The notes under the pieces are model-generated. The model was not told the origin of the DNA and did no database searches. It saw only the letters and a program-made list of their open reading frames with translations. A program made the translations under genes and the position numbers. A stretch of DNA of 39,790 bases from JBGCFO01 sp045106955 (GTDB lineage: Bacteria; Pseudomonadota; Alphaproteobacteria; Rickettsiales; Rickettsiaceae), in contig JBGCFO010000022.1 of NCBI GenBank assembly GCA_045106955.1, positions 1 to 39,790 on the forward strand. The letters run 5' to 3'. Shown here one piece after another: positions 25,693 to 33,622 of this stretch (positions within the stretch are counted from its first letter, which is position 1; the number at the start of each line of letters is the position of its first letter).

Positions 25693-26457
25693 CTATTTAT
25701 GCTTTAGCTTTGACCAAGATTTGATTTTTGCAATATAAAATAAAATTGTGAAAACTACTAAAAATATCATGACCTTTAAACCCATAGATTTTCTACTTTC
25801 CATTTCTGGCTCTGCAGCCCACTGTAAAAACACAACAACATCTCGAGACATTTGTTCTACAGTCGCATTAGTGCCATCTGCATAAACGACTTGATCATTA
25901 GTTAATGGTGGTGGCATAGCGATCTGAAATTCCGGAAAGTACGGATTATAGTATAAATCTTCAGAAACAACAAAATCTTTAGGTGGTTCGTAGGAATAAC
26001 CAGTAAGTAGAGAGTGCATATAATTTGCACCATCATGTCTGGCTTTAATAATAAGAGATAAATCTGGCGGATATGCTCCATTGTTCACAGCACGCGCAGT
26101 TTGTTCATTAGGATAAGGCGAAATAAAGTGATCAGATGGAAGGGCTGGTCGTTCAAACATCTCACCATCATCATTTGGCCCATCTGTGAGATTATACTGC
26201 TTAGCAATTTCTTTAATCTCAGCTTCAGAAAAACCAATTGACTGTAAATTTCTATACGATAATTGATTCAATCCATGACAAACACTGCATACTTCTTTAT
26301 ATACTTGAAAACCTCTTTGCGCAGATTGTCTATCAACAGTTCCAAGTATACCGTCAAATGGCCATATAATTTTCTTTGGCTCTATTTGATTTTCTAGCGC
26401 GTATGCAATTGATAATGTAATGATTACACAAATACAAATGATTAGTTTTTTAAGCAT
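25693..26457 (-). CDS. petC: Ubiquinol-cytochrome c reductase, cytochrome c1
   Basis: Haem-c subunit of the bc1 complex that passes electrons to cytochrome c. It has a signal sequence (KKLIICICVIITLSIAYA, cut near residue 20) and the haem-binding motif VCSVCHG with Cys57, Cys60 and axial His61. The axial Met is probably Met181 in IAMPPPLTND, and a C-terminal membrane anchor (MGLKVMIFLVVFTILFYIAK) follows. The 254-residue length is normal. It is the last gene of petABC, 18 bases after petB. Confidence 0.97.
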   Translation of the reverse strand: MLKKLIICICVIITLSIAYALENQIEPKKIIWPFDGILGTVDRQSAQRGFQVYKEVCSVCHGLNQLSYRNLQSIGFSEAEIKEIAKQYNLTDGPNDDGEMFERPALPSDHFISPYPNEQTARAVNNGAYPPDLSLIIKARHDGANYMHSLLTGYSYEPPKDFVVSEDLYYNPYFPEFQIAMPPPLTNDQVVYADGTNATVEQMSRDVVVFLQWAAEPEMESRKSMGLKVMIFLVVFTILFYIAKIKSWSKLKHK

Positions 26458-26475
26458 AAGTTTTCATTTTGCTAT

Positions 26476-27678
26476 TTATATAGAACTTGGCAATGGTAAC
26501 GGTTTTTCATATTTTGAGATTAATGGCGTCAATATCAAAAAATGAAAGAAATAATAACATGTAGCACATTGACTCCAAAATATATATGGTTCCTCTGCTG
26601 GCATACCTCCCATATAACCCAACATTAGAGCATCAACAAGGAATGCCCAAAATGCAACGCGATATAACGGTCTGTAATTTGCACTACGTACTGGAGATCT
26701 ATCTAGCCATGGCAAGAAAAATAGTACTAATATACTAGAAAACATTAGCATTACACCGCCAATCTTAGATGGAACAGCTCTTAAGATTGCATAAAATGGT
26801 AGGAAATACCATTCTGGCACAATATGAGCTGGCGTGATCATAGGATTTGCTTGTATGTAATTATCTGGATGGCCTAGATAGTTTGGTTTATAAAAAACAA
26901 AAAATGCAAATATCATAAAATATATGCCAAAACCAACAAAATCTTTTAGAGTATAATATGGATGAAAAGTAATTGTTTCTGATTTATGCTTTACATCTAT
27001 ACCTTTAGGGTTGTTAGATCCGTGGCGGTGCAGTGCTATAACATGTAAAAATACTAAACCTAATAGAATAAATGGCAATAGATAGTGCAGAGCAAAAAAA
27101 CGATTTAACGTCGGATTTCCTACAGCAAATCCACCCCAAATCCAGGTGACGATTTTTTCTCCGATAAACGGAATAGCAGAGAACAGGTTTGTAATCACAG
27201 TTGCTCCCCAATAACTCATTTGACCCCAAGGAAGAACATAACCCATAAAAGCTGTTGCCATCATGGTTAAGAAGATTATTAATCCAATATGCCACAATAA
27301 CTCGCGTGGATATTTATATGAGCCATAATATAAGCCGCGAAACATGTGAATATAAACAGCAGCAAAAAACATTGATGCTCCTACTGCGTGTAAATAGCGT
27401 ATTAGCCAGCCATAATTAACATTACGCATAATATTTTCAACACTGTCAAATGCATCTTTCACATTTGGCGTATAATGCATTGCTAGTACAATACCAGTGA
27501 CGATCTGTATCAATAAACCAATGCCAGCTATCGAGCCAAGATTCCAAAGATAACTTAAATTTTTTGGTACTCGATAATCTTGCAAATGTTTTAGAAATGA
27601 TAAAAATGGTAATCTGTAATCTATCCATTCTATAATAGAACCTGCTTTAGCATGATCTTTCTTACTATTGTTCTGCAT
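26476..27678 (-). CDS. petB: Ubiquinol-cytochrome c reductase, cytochrome b
   Basis: Membrane core of the bc1 complex with two b haems and both quinone sites. The haem-ligating His pairs are in YLHAVGASMFFAAVYIHMF and FALHYLLPFILLGLVFLHVI. The Qo-site motif PEWYFLPFYAILR is present, as is GYVLPWGQMSYWGATVITN. It has about eight membrane helices and 400 residues, normal for alphaproteobacteria. It starts 11 bases after the petA stop and is followed by petC. Confidence 0.98.
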   Translation of the reverse strand: MQNNSKKDHAKAGSIIEWIDYRLPFLSFLKHLQDYRVPKNLSYLWNLGSIAGIGLLIQIVTGIVLAMHYTPNVKDAFDSVENIMRNVNYGWLIRYLHAVGASMFFAAVYIHMFRGLYYGSYKYPRELLWHIGLIIFLTMMATAFMGYVLPWGQMSYWGATVITNLFSAIPFIGEKIVTWIWGGFAVGNPTLNRFFALHYLLPFILLGLVFLHVIALHRHGSNNPKGIDVKHKSETITFHPYYTLKDFVGFGIYFMIFAFFVFYKPNYLGHPDNYIQANPMITPAHIVPEWYFLPFYAILRAVPSKIGGVMLMFSSILVLFFLPWLDRSPVRSANYRPLYRVAFWAFLVDALMLGYMGGMPAEEPYIFWSQCATCYYFFHFLILTPLISKYEKPLPLPSSI

Positions 27679-27689
27679 ATTTGTTAATT

Positions 27690-28247
27690 TTATCCGATTC
27701 TAATTTTATTGTCATTTAGAAATACATAAGGCGGCACTGCGAGGTTTAACGGCGCAGGGCCTTTGCGTATACGACCTGATGCATCATAATGCGAGCCATG
27801 ACAAGGACAAAACCATCCACCATATTCTCCTTTTTGTGAAATTGGTATACAACCTAAATGAGTACAAATGCCCACGGTAACAAGCCATTGATCATGACCT
27901 TCAATCACTCTATCTTGATCTCTCTCTGGATCTGGTAATTCAGATAATGGAACATTACGTACATGGTTAATTTCTTCCTCGGTTCTATGCATGATAAATA
28001 TCGGCTTACCCCTCCATTTAACTGTCGCTGTATTGCCAAGTTGAATATTTGTAAGATCAATTTCGGTAGAAGATAAAGCAAGCACATCAGCTGAAGGATT
28101 TAATGAATCTACTAAAGGCCATGCTGCACAGGCTGCGCCAACTGCAGCAACGCTACTTGCTGTTAGAGTGACAAAATCTCTACGAGTGACATCTGCACTT
28201 TTATCTTGATCTTTATTTGTATTATATTGATTATTCTTAGAATTCAT
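27690..28247 (-). CDS. petA: Ubiquinol-cytochrome c reductase, Rieske iron-sulfur subunit
   Basis: Carries the Rieske [2Fe-2S] cluster of the bc1 complex. Cluster ligands are in CTHLGC (Cys128, His130) and CPCHGS (Cys147, His150), with the disulfide pair Cys133/Cys149. The N-terminus has a twin-arginine signal (TRRDFVTL at 21-28) followed by a hydrophobic anchor (ASSVAAVGAACAAWPLVDSL), as expected for a folded protein exported by Tat and left anchored. The 185-residue length is normal. AAAGG directly precedes ATG 28247. It is the first gene of petABC. Confidence 0.98.
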   Translation of the reverse strand: MNSKNNQYNTNKDQDKSADVTRRDFVTLTASSVAAVGAACAAWPLVDSLNPSADVLALSSTEIDLTNIQLGNTATVKWRGKPIFIMHRTEEEINHVRNVPLSELPDPERDQDRVIEGHDQWLVTVGICTHLGCIPISQKGEYGGWFCPCHGSHYDASGRIRKGPAPLNLAVPPYVFLNDNKIRIG

Positions 28248-28606
28248 CCTTTAGAATCTAAATTATTATTTATTGTCTATATTGAAATACTACGTAATAA
28301 AATACAAACTTTCTATTTCTTTTACAAGATATTTATTACCTAGATACAATTATTTCATATTACACTGTCTACAAGCAAAATGGATTTTTTATGGTTAGTT
28401 AAGCAGTGTCAATAAAATGTTTTTAGATGGGTTTTGTTTTGGATTCCATTTTGGACAACGGTGCAAGGCTAATAGAGGTAAACCTGCTTGAGATATGGCG
28501 TTAGAATTATAGAAGATATTTATTTGCAACGAATACTCATAATCCACTAGAACAAAATGTCTCTAATGGATTATGAACAATCTTAAATTTGCTATTAATC
28601 AATTTA
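28248..28606. other. 359-base non-coding stretch upstream of petA, possible decayed coding DNA
   Basis: It holds the petA promoter region, although no clear box was found, and a hairpin at 28538-28575. On the minus strand about 28530-28385 an open stretch reads NAISQAGLPLLALHRCPKW without a start codon. That looks like a remnant of something coding, but I cannot assign it. G+C is slightly higher around 28440-28510 than in its flanks, which fits a relic. Confidence 0.4.
28538..28575 (-). terminator. Hairpin downstream of the TPR-like gene
   Basis: CATAATCCACTAGA (28538-28551) pairs with TCTAATGGATTATG (28562-28575) with one mismatch and a ten-base loop. It lies 31 bases past the stop of the minus-strand TPR-like gene. 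No T tract follows on that strand, so it may end transcription weakly or protect the mRNA 3' end. Confidence 0.45.
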
Positions 28607-30793
28607 CTAATAAACACTTACACACTGGGCGTAGTCAAAGGCATTATTTCCCATAGCCTGATGATCGCATGATTGATCATAATCAGAATAGACGTTTATA
28701 GCTTCATTGCTAGTTTGAGGATTGTAAACATCATAGCTTGCGCTTTGAGTATGACAATCAGTGTCTTTAGGATCGAGTTGGAAATATTCAGAACCATCTT
28801 CACTAGAATTTGTTGAATAAGATACAACTTCATCTTCATTGATCGTTAAATGATTCTGATCAAGCCATTGTGAGCATTCATTTGCGATTTGTTTGTATTC
28901 CTCCTTCAGATGAGAATCAGTAAGATTTGTGGTTAATTCGACTTGCACTTCGTAGCAATATTTTGCACTACGAACATATTCAGCTGCACCACTTACATCA
29001 TCTTCTCGATAGAGCATATTAGCTACTTTAAAGCATAGCTCTGCAACTTTAACAAAGCACACCTCTGTGTTGTCAGGGCCCCAAGCACTTGCAACATCTA
29101 AAGCTTTCATGTAAGCGTTCTTAGCTTCTTTAGTATTATTAACTGCATCAAAATTGTCCCCAGCTTCACGGCAGATTTTATAAGCTGTTGTAAGATCTTG
29201 ATTATCGCGAGCATTGTCAGCATCGGTAATATATTGCAACTGAGTATTATCTTGTACAATTTCAACTGAATCCTTGTAATCTACTTGGTCATCCTCAGCA
29301 GAATTACTCTCCTCAGCAGAATTACTCTCCTCAGCAGAATTACTCCCATCATTTTCATGAATTTGTTGGTGATTTTTTTCACTAGAATTTGTTGAATAAG
29401 ATCCAATGCTAGCTTCATTAACATTGTTCAATTTTGAACAATGTTGAGCCCATTTGTCACATTCAGACGCAAGGTACTTATATCTTTCTCCAACATTCCA
29501 ATTGTTATATCCCGCGTTATTGTAGTAATTGCTGGCATTACTAAAATATGTAACAGCGTCACTGTAATTACCTTCTTGATAGAGCATATTAGCTATTTTT
29601 GATGACAAATCTGCAAAATCAGCTTCGTCCCAGTAGCAACCTTTTGCAACATCTAAAGCTTTCATGTAAGCGCACTTAGCTTCTTGAGTATTATTATCTT
29701 GCTCGAATCTTAGTCCAGCTTCACGGCAGATGTTATAAGCTATTTTAAGACATCCACTACTTAAAGCATTGTCAGCATCGGTAATATATTGCAACTGAGT
29801 ATTATCTTGTACAATTTCAACGGAATCCTTGTAATCTACTTGGTCATCCTTAGCAGAATTACTCCCATCATTTTCATGAATTTGTTGATTATTTACAAAC
29901 TCATTCCAAGCATTTGCAGAATCGCTATCACCCATTGCATCACAACACTTGGCAATTTTATTGGCCCAAACAAGAGCATTTGTTATATCTCCTGCGTTGT
30001 AGTATAAATTAAATAATTGATTTGCTACCTCATTTACAGAATTTGTCATTGATGGGGATTGATTAACATCAATTTTACTATATAACTCTAAAGCCTCTTC
30101 AAGCCAAGGCATATTTTCAGAGCTTGAGTGATATAATGGATCATTCAGAGCAGTATGGATTAACTTTACAAGCAGTTCATCAGTAAAACGCTCTGCTGCT
30201 TTGGGGTTAAATTTGTTGTGCATATATTTAGGACAAATCAATTTGTAACGTTTGTAGTTATCAAAAATCTCTTGATAACTATCCAATTTCTTTAGATCAT
30301 CACTATTTATATTGTCATCAAGAAATTTACAAGCATTGCTAAAGCCGCTGATACTATTCATCAAACTATTAGTCAATTTTAGTCCATGCGATATAATGTA
30401 CTTTATCTCGGGTGTATTATTACCTCTTAACGCATCTCCGAATGTATTTTGCGCACCATGCCCAAAGGTAAAAAATTGCGATATAGCATCATAAGCTTTA
30501 TGGTAATCACGTAAATAACTATCTTGTCTCATGAATTCTCCAGCAAGCTTCACTGATGCATAATGCATCTCAAGGACAAGGTCCTGATTAGGATTGCATT
30601 CATGATATTGCTTAAGCTCAGAGCAAACTTGTTGCCATGCTTGAACACGACTTTCCAAATCATAATACTTATCTCCTATTATATTATAAAATCGTTGTTG
30701 AGTCCAATAAGATACATTTTCATAACGATGTGTTTCTAATGATGGATCATTATAAGAAGGAAGGCTATTCAAAGAGAGCATTTCATATTTCAT
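28607..30793 (-). CDS. Large TPR-like repeat protein with internal duplication (candidate secreted protein)
   Basis: Unrecognised 728-residue acidic protein, started at ATG 30793 (a TTG at 30805 and an ATG at 30781 are alternatives). Much of it is helical with TPR-like spacing, for example AYNICREAGLRFEQDNNTQE, AYMKALDVAKG, IANMLYQEGNYSDAVTYFSN. Two long copies of one block (about 185 residues apart) each contain DDQVDYKDSVEIVQDNTQLQ, YITDADNA, an ICREAG helix, and a YSTNSSE tail. The second has an extra SNSAEE microrepeat. There is no signal peptide, membrane helix or CaaX box; the last 60 residues are Asp/Ser/Tyr-rich and probably disordered. It stands alone between petABC and the merR-like gene. 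TPR-like scaffolds are common in bacteria that interact with eukaryotes, so a host-facing role is possible but not shown. Confidence 0.8.
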   Translation of the reverse strand: MKYEMLSLNSLPSYNDPSLETHRYENVSYWTQQRFYNIIGDKYYDLESRVQAWQQVCSELKQYHECNPNQDLVLEMHYASVKLAGEFMRQDSYLRDYHKAYDAISQFFTFGHGAQNTFGDALRGNNTPEIKYIISHGLKLTNSLMNSISGFSNACKFLDDNINSDDLKKLDSYQEIFDNYKRYKLICPKYMHNKFNPKAAERFTDELLVKLIHTALNDPLYHSSSENMPWLEEALELYSKIDVNQSPSMTNSVNEVANQLFNLYYNAGDITNALVWANKIAKCCDAMGDSDSANAWNEFVNNQQIHENDGSNSAKDDQVDYKDSVEIVQDNTQLQYITDADNALSSGCLKIAYNICREAGLRFEQDNNTQEAKCAYMKALDVAKGCYWDEADFADLSSKIANMLYQEGNYSDAVTYFSNASNYYNNAGYNNWNVGERYKYLASECDKWAQHCSKLNNVNEASIGSYSTNSSEKNHQQIHENDGSNSAEESNSAEESNSAEDDQVDYKDSVEIVQDNTQLQYITDADNARDNQDLTTAYKICREAGDNFDAVNNTKEAKNAYMKALDVASAWGPDNTEVCFVKVAELCFKVANMLYREDDVSGAAEYVRSAKYCYEVQVELTTNLTDSHLKEEYKQIANECSQWLDQNHLTINEDEVVSYSTNSSEDGSEYFQLDPKDTDCHTQSASYDVYNPQTSNEAINVYSDYDQSCDHQAMGNNAFDYAQCVSVY
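29091..29864 (-). repeat. In-frame 555-bp-offset direct duplication inside the TPR-like gene
   Basis: Bases from about 29091 onward recur at +555: GCAACATCTA at 29091 and 29646, GCATTGTCAG at 29211 and 29766. The best-kept part, about 29211-29309 against 29766-29864, is near identical, with differences I can count on one hand. The offset equals 185 codons, so the frame is kept. Between these the similarity drops, so the duplication is not brand new, or has been partly homogenised by gene conversion. Confidence 0.9.
29292..29345 (-). repeat. Three perfect 18-bp tandem repeats
   Basis: The unit TCCTCAGCAGAATTACTC occurs three times without a gap or mismatch (29292-29309, 29310-29327, 29328-29345), coding for SNSAEE repeats on the minus strand. 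The other copy of the larger duplication has only one such unit (about 29847-29864, one base different), so the array expanded after the duplication. The length is a whole number of codons. Confidence 0.95.
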
Positions 30794-30852
30794 AGCATTG
30801 ACCAATATTTTTGATTAATTAATGTTAATAATATTTGTCTTAATATCAACTG

Positions 30853-31170
30853 TTATTGTGATGTATTATTAAGATCTAGCTGTAATTCTTTTACAAGTAG
30901 CTGAAATTTACTAATCAATAAATTGATCTGAGTAATTGGTTGAATATTTTGCTTTGTTTTATGTGTATGATTTGTAAACTTTTTTTGCTGATTTTTAGAA
31001 ATATATTTGCGTAAAAATTCAATGTTTTTTTTAGAATAATATCTTCTGCTTTTGATTTTATGTACTATAAAATTTGGTTCTACAGTTTCAATATAGCGCA
31101 ATTGATAAGCTTCAATTTTTAATAATTTCACAACCTCATTGATTGAATAATATTTTTTATTCCAAATCAT
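30853..31170 (-). CDS. MerR-family-like DNA-binding regulator
   Basis: A 105-residue protein with an N-terminal winged helix of MerR type: YYSINEVVKLLKIEAYQLRY, then a wing with KSRRYYSKKNIEFLRKYI. The C-terminal half is basic and then amphipathic (INLLISKFQLLVKELQLDL), fit for a short dimerisation coil. There are no effector-binding cysteines. In alphaproteobacteria a MerR-like gene regularly follows ihfA, as here, where its ATG overlaps the ihfA end by 14 bases. Its targets are unknown. Confidence 0.85.
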   Translation of the reverse strand: MIWNKKYYSINEVVKLLKIEAYQLRYIETVEPNFIVHKIKSRRYYSKKNIEFLRKYISKNQQKKFTNHTHKTKQNIQPITQINLLISKFQLLVKELQLDLNNTSQ

Positions 31171-31480
31171 CTTGGGTTGATTTTATATGAGTCGCATTTA
31201 TTCTATGCTTTAAATAAGTGGATGATTTAAATTTCATCAAAGTTCTTGGTTCAATTTTGACAGGCTTACCGGTGCTAAGATCATTGCCCATATGGGATTT
31301 TCTTTTTAAAATTTCAAATTTGCCAAAATTTGTTAACATTAATTTCTTATCTCTAATTGTCAACAAAGGAATTTGAGTAAAAAATTCATCTACAATTTCT
31401 GTGCAAATGTTCAAAGAAAATCCAATATGTGCTTGTAACCCTTTTGCAATATCAGATTTCGTAATATTTTTATTTGTCAT
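31157..31480 (-). CDS. ihfA: Integration host factor alpha-like DNA-bending protein
   Basis: IHF/HU-family protein that binds and bends DNA. From ATG 31480 it has 107 residues: MTNKNITKSDIAKGL, the dimer core with LMLTNFGKFEILKRK, then the DNA-binding arm and IEPRTLMKFKSSTYLK. The first codon stands just after the fabH stop; ATG 31489 in the same frame overlaps fabH and is the alternative. In the arm, the segment that normally reads GRNPKTG is GNDLSTG, so the Pro that intercalates into DNA in IHF and HU appears to be replaced by Leu. The position fabH-ihfA-merR supports the IHF-alpha name. The sequence is more diverged than expected, so the beta or HU type is not fully excluded. Confidence 0.85.
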   Translation of the reverse strand: MTNKNITKSDIAKGLQAHIGFSLNICTEIVDEFFTQIPLLTIRDKKLMLTNFGKFEILKRKSHMGNDLSTGKPVKIEPRTLMKFKSSTYLKHRINATHIKSTQDDLE

Positions 31481-31482
31481 AT

Positions 31483-32442
31483 TTACCATATCACTAAAGC
31501 AGATCCCCAAGTGAGTCCTGCTCCAAACGCCGTAAACAATAACAGATCTCCTTTGTTTAACTTACCATCATTATACAAATTAAATAATGCTAGGGGAATA
31601 GATGCTGCAGCGCAATTTGCCTGCATTTCAACTGTTGTGACTATTTTATCCATATTGCAACTTAAACGTTTAGCAACAGAGTCAATAATGCGAATATTTG
31701 CTTGATGTGGTATAAAATGATCAACATCATTATGTGTAAGATGGTTTATTGCAAGTATTTCCTGAATAGAATCACTCATATTTTCTACTGCATATTTAAA
31801 TAAAATAGGCCCTTGCATTTTGATTTTACCAGCAATTTGATTAACGCCTATTCCACCATCGGTGTATAGCAAGTCGCAATGACTGCCTTTTGAATAAATT
31901 TTTGTGTCAATGATCCCAGATTTGCAGTTAGACTCACCTCTTAGTATAACCGCACCAGCTCCATCTCCAAAAAGCACACAAGTAGTGCGATCGGTAAAAT
32001 CCAATAGGCTCGACATTTTTTCCGCGCCGATGAATAATATTGTTTTATGTTTACCAGATGTAATTAATGCATCTGCTACTTGCAAACCATAAATAAAACC
32101 AGAGCAAACTCCTTGCAAATCAAATGCTGGTACTAAATCAAGATTTAATGAGTTTTGAACTTTAGTGGCAACTGATGGGAAGGAATTATCAGCGGTAGTG
32201 GTTGCAACTATTATTAAATCAATTTCATCTTTAGATATAGCCGCATTTCGAATAGCCGACAATCCAGCCTGATAAGCTAAGTGTGAAGTATGTTGATCAT
32301 CATTTGCAAAATGTCTTTGCTTAATTCCTGTTCTTGTATAAATCCATTCATCTGTGGTATCTAAAACGGATTCAAAATAATCATTTTTAACCACTTTTTC
32401 TGGCAAGTAAGCGCCGCACCCTAGAATTCTAGATCTCATCAA
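31483..32442 (-). CDS. fabH: 3-oxoacyl-ACP synthase III
   Basis: Starts fatty acid synthesis by condensing acetyl-CoA with malonyl-ACP. The Cys-His-Asn triad is complete: Cys113 in QGVCSGFIYG, His245 in IPHQANIRI and Asn275 in MQANCAAASIPLAL (the family usually has GNTSAAS here). The 319-residue length is normal. Two ATG codons in a row stand at the start. It lies 14 bases after rpmF. In most relatives plsX separates these two genes, and it is not present here. Confidence 0.97.
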   Translation of the reverse strand: MMRSRILGCGAYLPEKVVKNDYFESVLDTTDEWIYTRTGIKQRHFANDDQHTSHLAYQAGLSAIRNAAISKDEIDLIIVATTTADNSFPSVATKVQNSLNLDLVPAFDLQGVCSGFIYGLQVADALITSGKHKTILFIGAEKMSSLLDFTDRTTCVLFGDGAGAVILRGESNCKSGIIDTKIYSKGSHCDLLYTDGGIGVNQIAGKIKMQGPILFKYAVENMSDSIQEILAINHLTHNDVDHFIPHQANIRIIDSVAKRLSCNMDKIVTTVEMQANCAAASIPLALFNLYNDGKLNKGDLLLFTAFGAGLTWGSALVIW

Positions 32443-32456
32443 TTAAACTCTCATTA

Positions 32457-32642
32457 TTATTGAGAATTTTCTGTCTTTATTTTGCTAATTTGACGATTAT
32501 TATATCTGCCAAGTGAAGCGTGATGTGGCAATTTGTGTTCTCCAGTATCTTTATCGATGACAAGATGAATGTCTGTCAGAGCATGATGAGAGCGCCTCAT
32601 GTTACGCCTAGATTTAGAAATCTTACTTTTAGGAACAGCCAT
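32457..32642 (-). CDS. rpmF: 50S ribosomal protein L32
   Basis: Small 50S protein of 61 residues. It starts MAVPKSKISKSRRNMRRSHH, the diagnostic L32 N-terminus, and continues with KLPHHASLGRYNNRQI. No zinc-binding cysteines are present, as usual in the alphaproteobacterial form. It is the first gene of the minus-strand rpmF-fabH-ihfA-merR group and diverges from bamE; a TAGGTAAG sequence about ten bases upstream may serve as ribosome site. Confidence 0.97.
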   Translation of the reverse strand: MAVPKSKISKSRRNMRRSHHALTDIHLVIDKDTGEHKLPHHASLGRYNNRQISKIKTENSQ

Positions 32643-32713
32643 AATATTACTTACCTATATTTATTTTAATTTGATACGATATTTAATTATAAATAATAAA
32701 ACATAAAAAGTGT

Positions 32714-32743
32714 TTGTCAAACAGTATCATATTATATTATATA
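32714..32743 (+). promoter_or_regulatory. Candidate promoter for bamE
   Basis: TTGTCA (32714-32719) followed after 18 bases by TATATT (32738-32743), about 50 bases before the bamE ATG. The region between rpmF and bamE is very AT-rich with several TATAAT-like strings, so the exact -10 is uncertain. Confidence 0.35.
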
Positions 32744-32792
32744 TTATGCATATGTTTATAATAACAAAACAAATATTAAATTAATTTAAGCT

Positions 32793-33287
32793 ATGAATAT
32801 AAATAGAGCGATAAATATTTTTATATTACGTCATTTTATCAAGATTTGCCTTTTTACTTTGGTGGTATTTGGATTGCAGTCTTGTAAAACTGTAAATTTA
32901 CGTGGGCAATATGTCGATGACGTAACAATTGAGCAAATGCAAGGTAAGGCGTTAACCAAAGATGAAGTTACTGAAATTGTTGGAAGCCCAACTATTATCA
33001 CAGATTATGCTAATAATAGTTGGTATTACGTGCATAGAATTACATATCATCGGATGTGGATGTATGCAACTGTTCAAAATCAACGCATTGTACAGTTAAT
33101 TTTTGATCAGGAGAATAAATTGCAGGATATTGTACTAACAGAAAATTCTCATAATGATAACATATCTATAAACAATGAATGTACTGAAACATTTGGTAAT
33201 AACAACATAAACTCTTTACAAAATTTTGTAAAACATATAGGAAAATACAATAAAAGTAAGAATACAAAATCAAGGCAAAGAAAATAA
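32793..33287 (+). CDS. bamE: Outer membrane assembly lipoprotein BamE (SmpA/OmlA family)
   Basis: BamE is a small lipoprotein of the BAM complex that inserts outer membrane proteins. The N-terminus has a charged start, a hydrophobic core and the lipobox FGLQSC (Cys at residue 31). The SmpA/OmlA domain follows with IEQMQGKALTKDEVTEIVGS, SPTIITDYANNSWYYVHR and a strand ending LIFDQENKLQDIVL. The 164-residue length includes an Asn-rich, basic tail of unknown use. It is divergent from rpmF and 21 bases upstream of gatC. Confidence 0.9.
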   Translation: MNINRAINIFILRHFIKICLFTLVVFGLQSCKTVNLRGQYVDDVTIEQMQGKALTKDEVTEIVGSPTIITDYANNSWYYVHRITYHRMWMYATVQNQRIVQLIFDQENKLQDIVLTENSHNDNISINNECTETFGNNNINSLQNFVKHIGKYNKSKNTKSRQRK

Positions 33288-33308
33288 AAATATTACTTAT
33301 AATTTATT

Positions 33309-33611
33309 ATGCTAACGAAAGAACAAGTAAAAAAAATAAGTACATTGAGCGGGTTAAAATTTGATGATAATACTTCTGATAAATTTACTTCTCAATTATC
33401 TAATATCATGGATATGATTAGTGAAGTGACAAAATTAAATTGTGATGATGTTGAGCCTTTAAGGTCTGTATGTGATATGAATCAGCGCATGGTAGAAGAT
33501 GAAGTAAAAAAGATAAACACTAGAGATGATATTTTATCCAATGTTCCAACAGAACAAAAGGAAATGGCGCAGAATTTAAAGTATTTTATTGTACCAAAAG
33601 TCATCGAATAA
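33309..33611 (+). CDS. gatC: Asp/Glu-tRNA amidotransferase subunit C
   Basis: Small subunit that holds GatA and GatB together. At 100 residues it shows the family pattern: MLTKEQVKKISTLSGLKF, FTSQLSNIMDMISEVTKL, DDVEPL, and the C-terminal MAQNLKYFIVPKVIE (usual F-x-V-P-x-V-I/L). It is the first of gatC-gatA-gatB. GatCAB converts Glu-tRNA(Gln) and/or Asp-tRNA(Asn), which rickettsiae use instead of GlnRS. Confidence 0.96.
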   Translation: MLTKEQVKKISTLSGLKFDDNTSDKFTSQLSNIMDMISEVTKLNCDDVEPLRSVCDMNQRMVEDEVKKINTRDDILSNVPTEQKEMAQNLKYFIVPKVIE

Positions 33612-33622
33612 AATTAAATTAA

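Noticed and set aside
28607..28630. CaaX box in the TPR-like protein, which ends QCVSVY
   Set aside because: The Cys is five from the end, not four, and the last residue is Tyr. It does not fit the rule used for the two accepted cases.
29292..29345. Short regular repeats as a CRISPR array
   Set aside because: The units are 18 bp, directly adjacent, without spacers and inside a coding frame.
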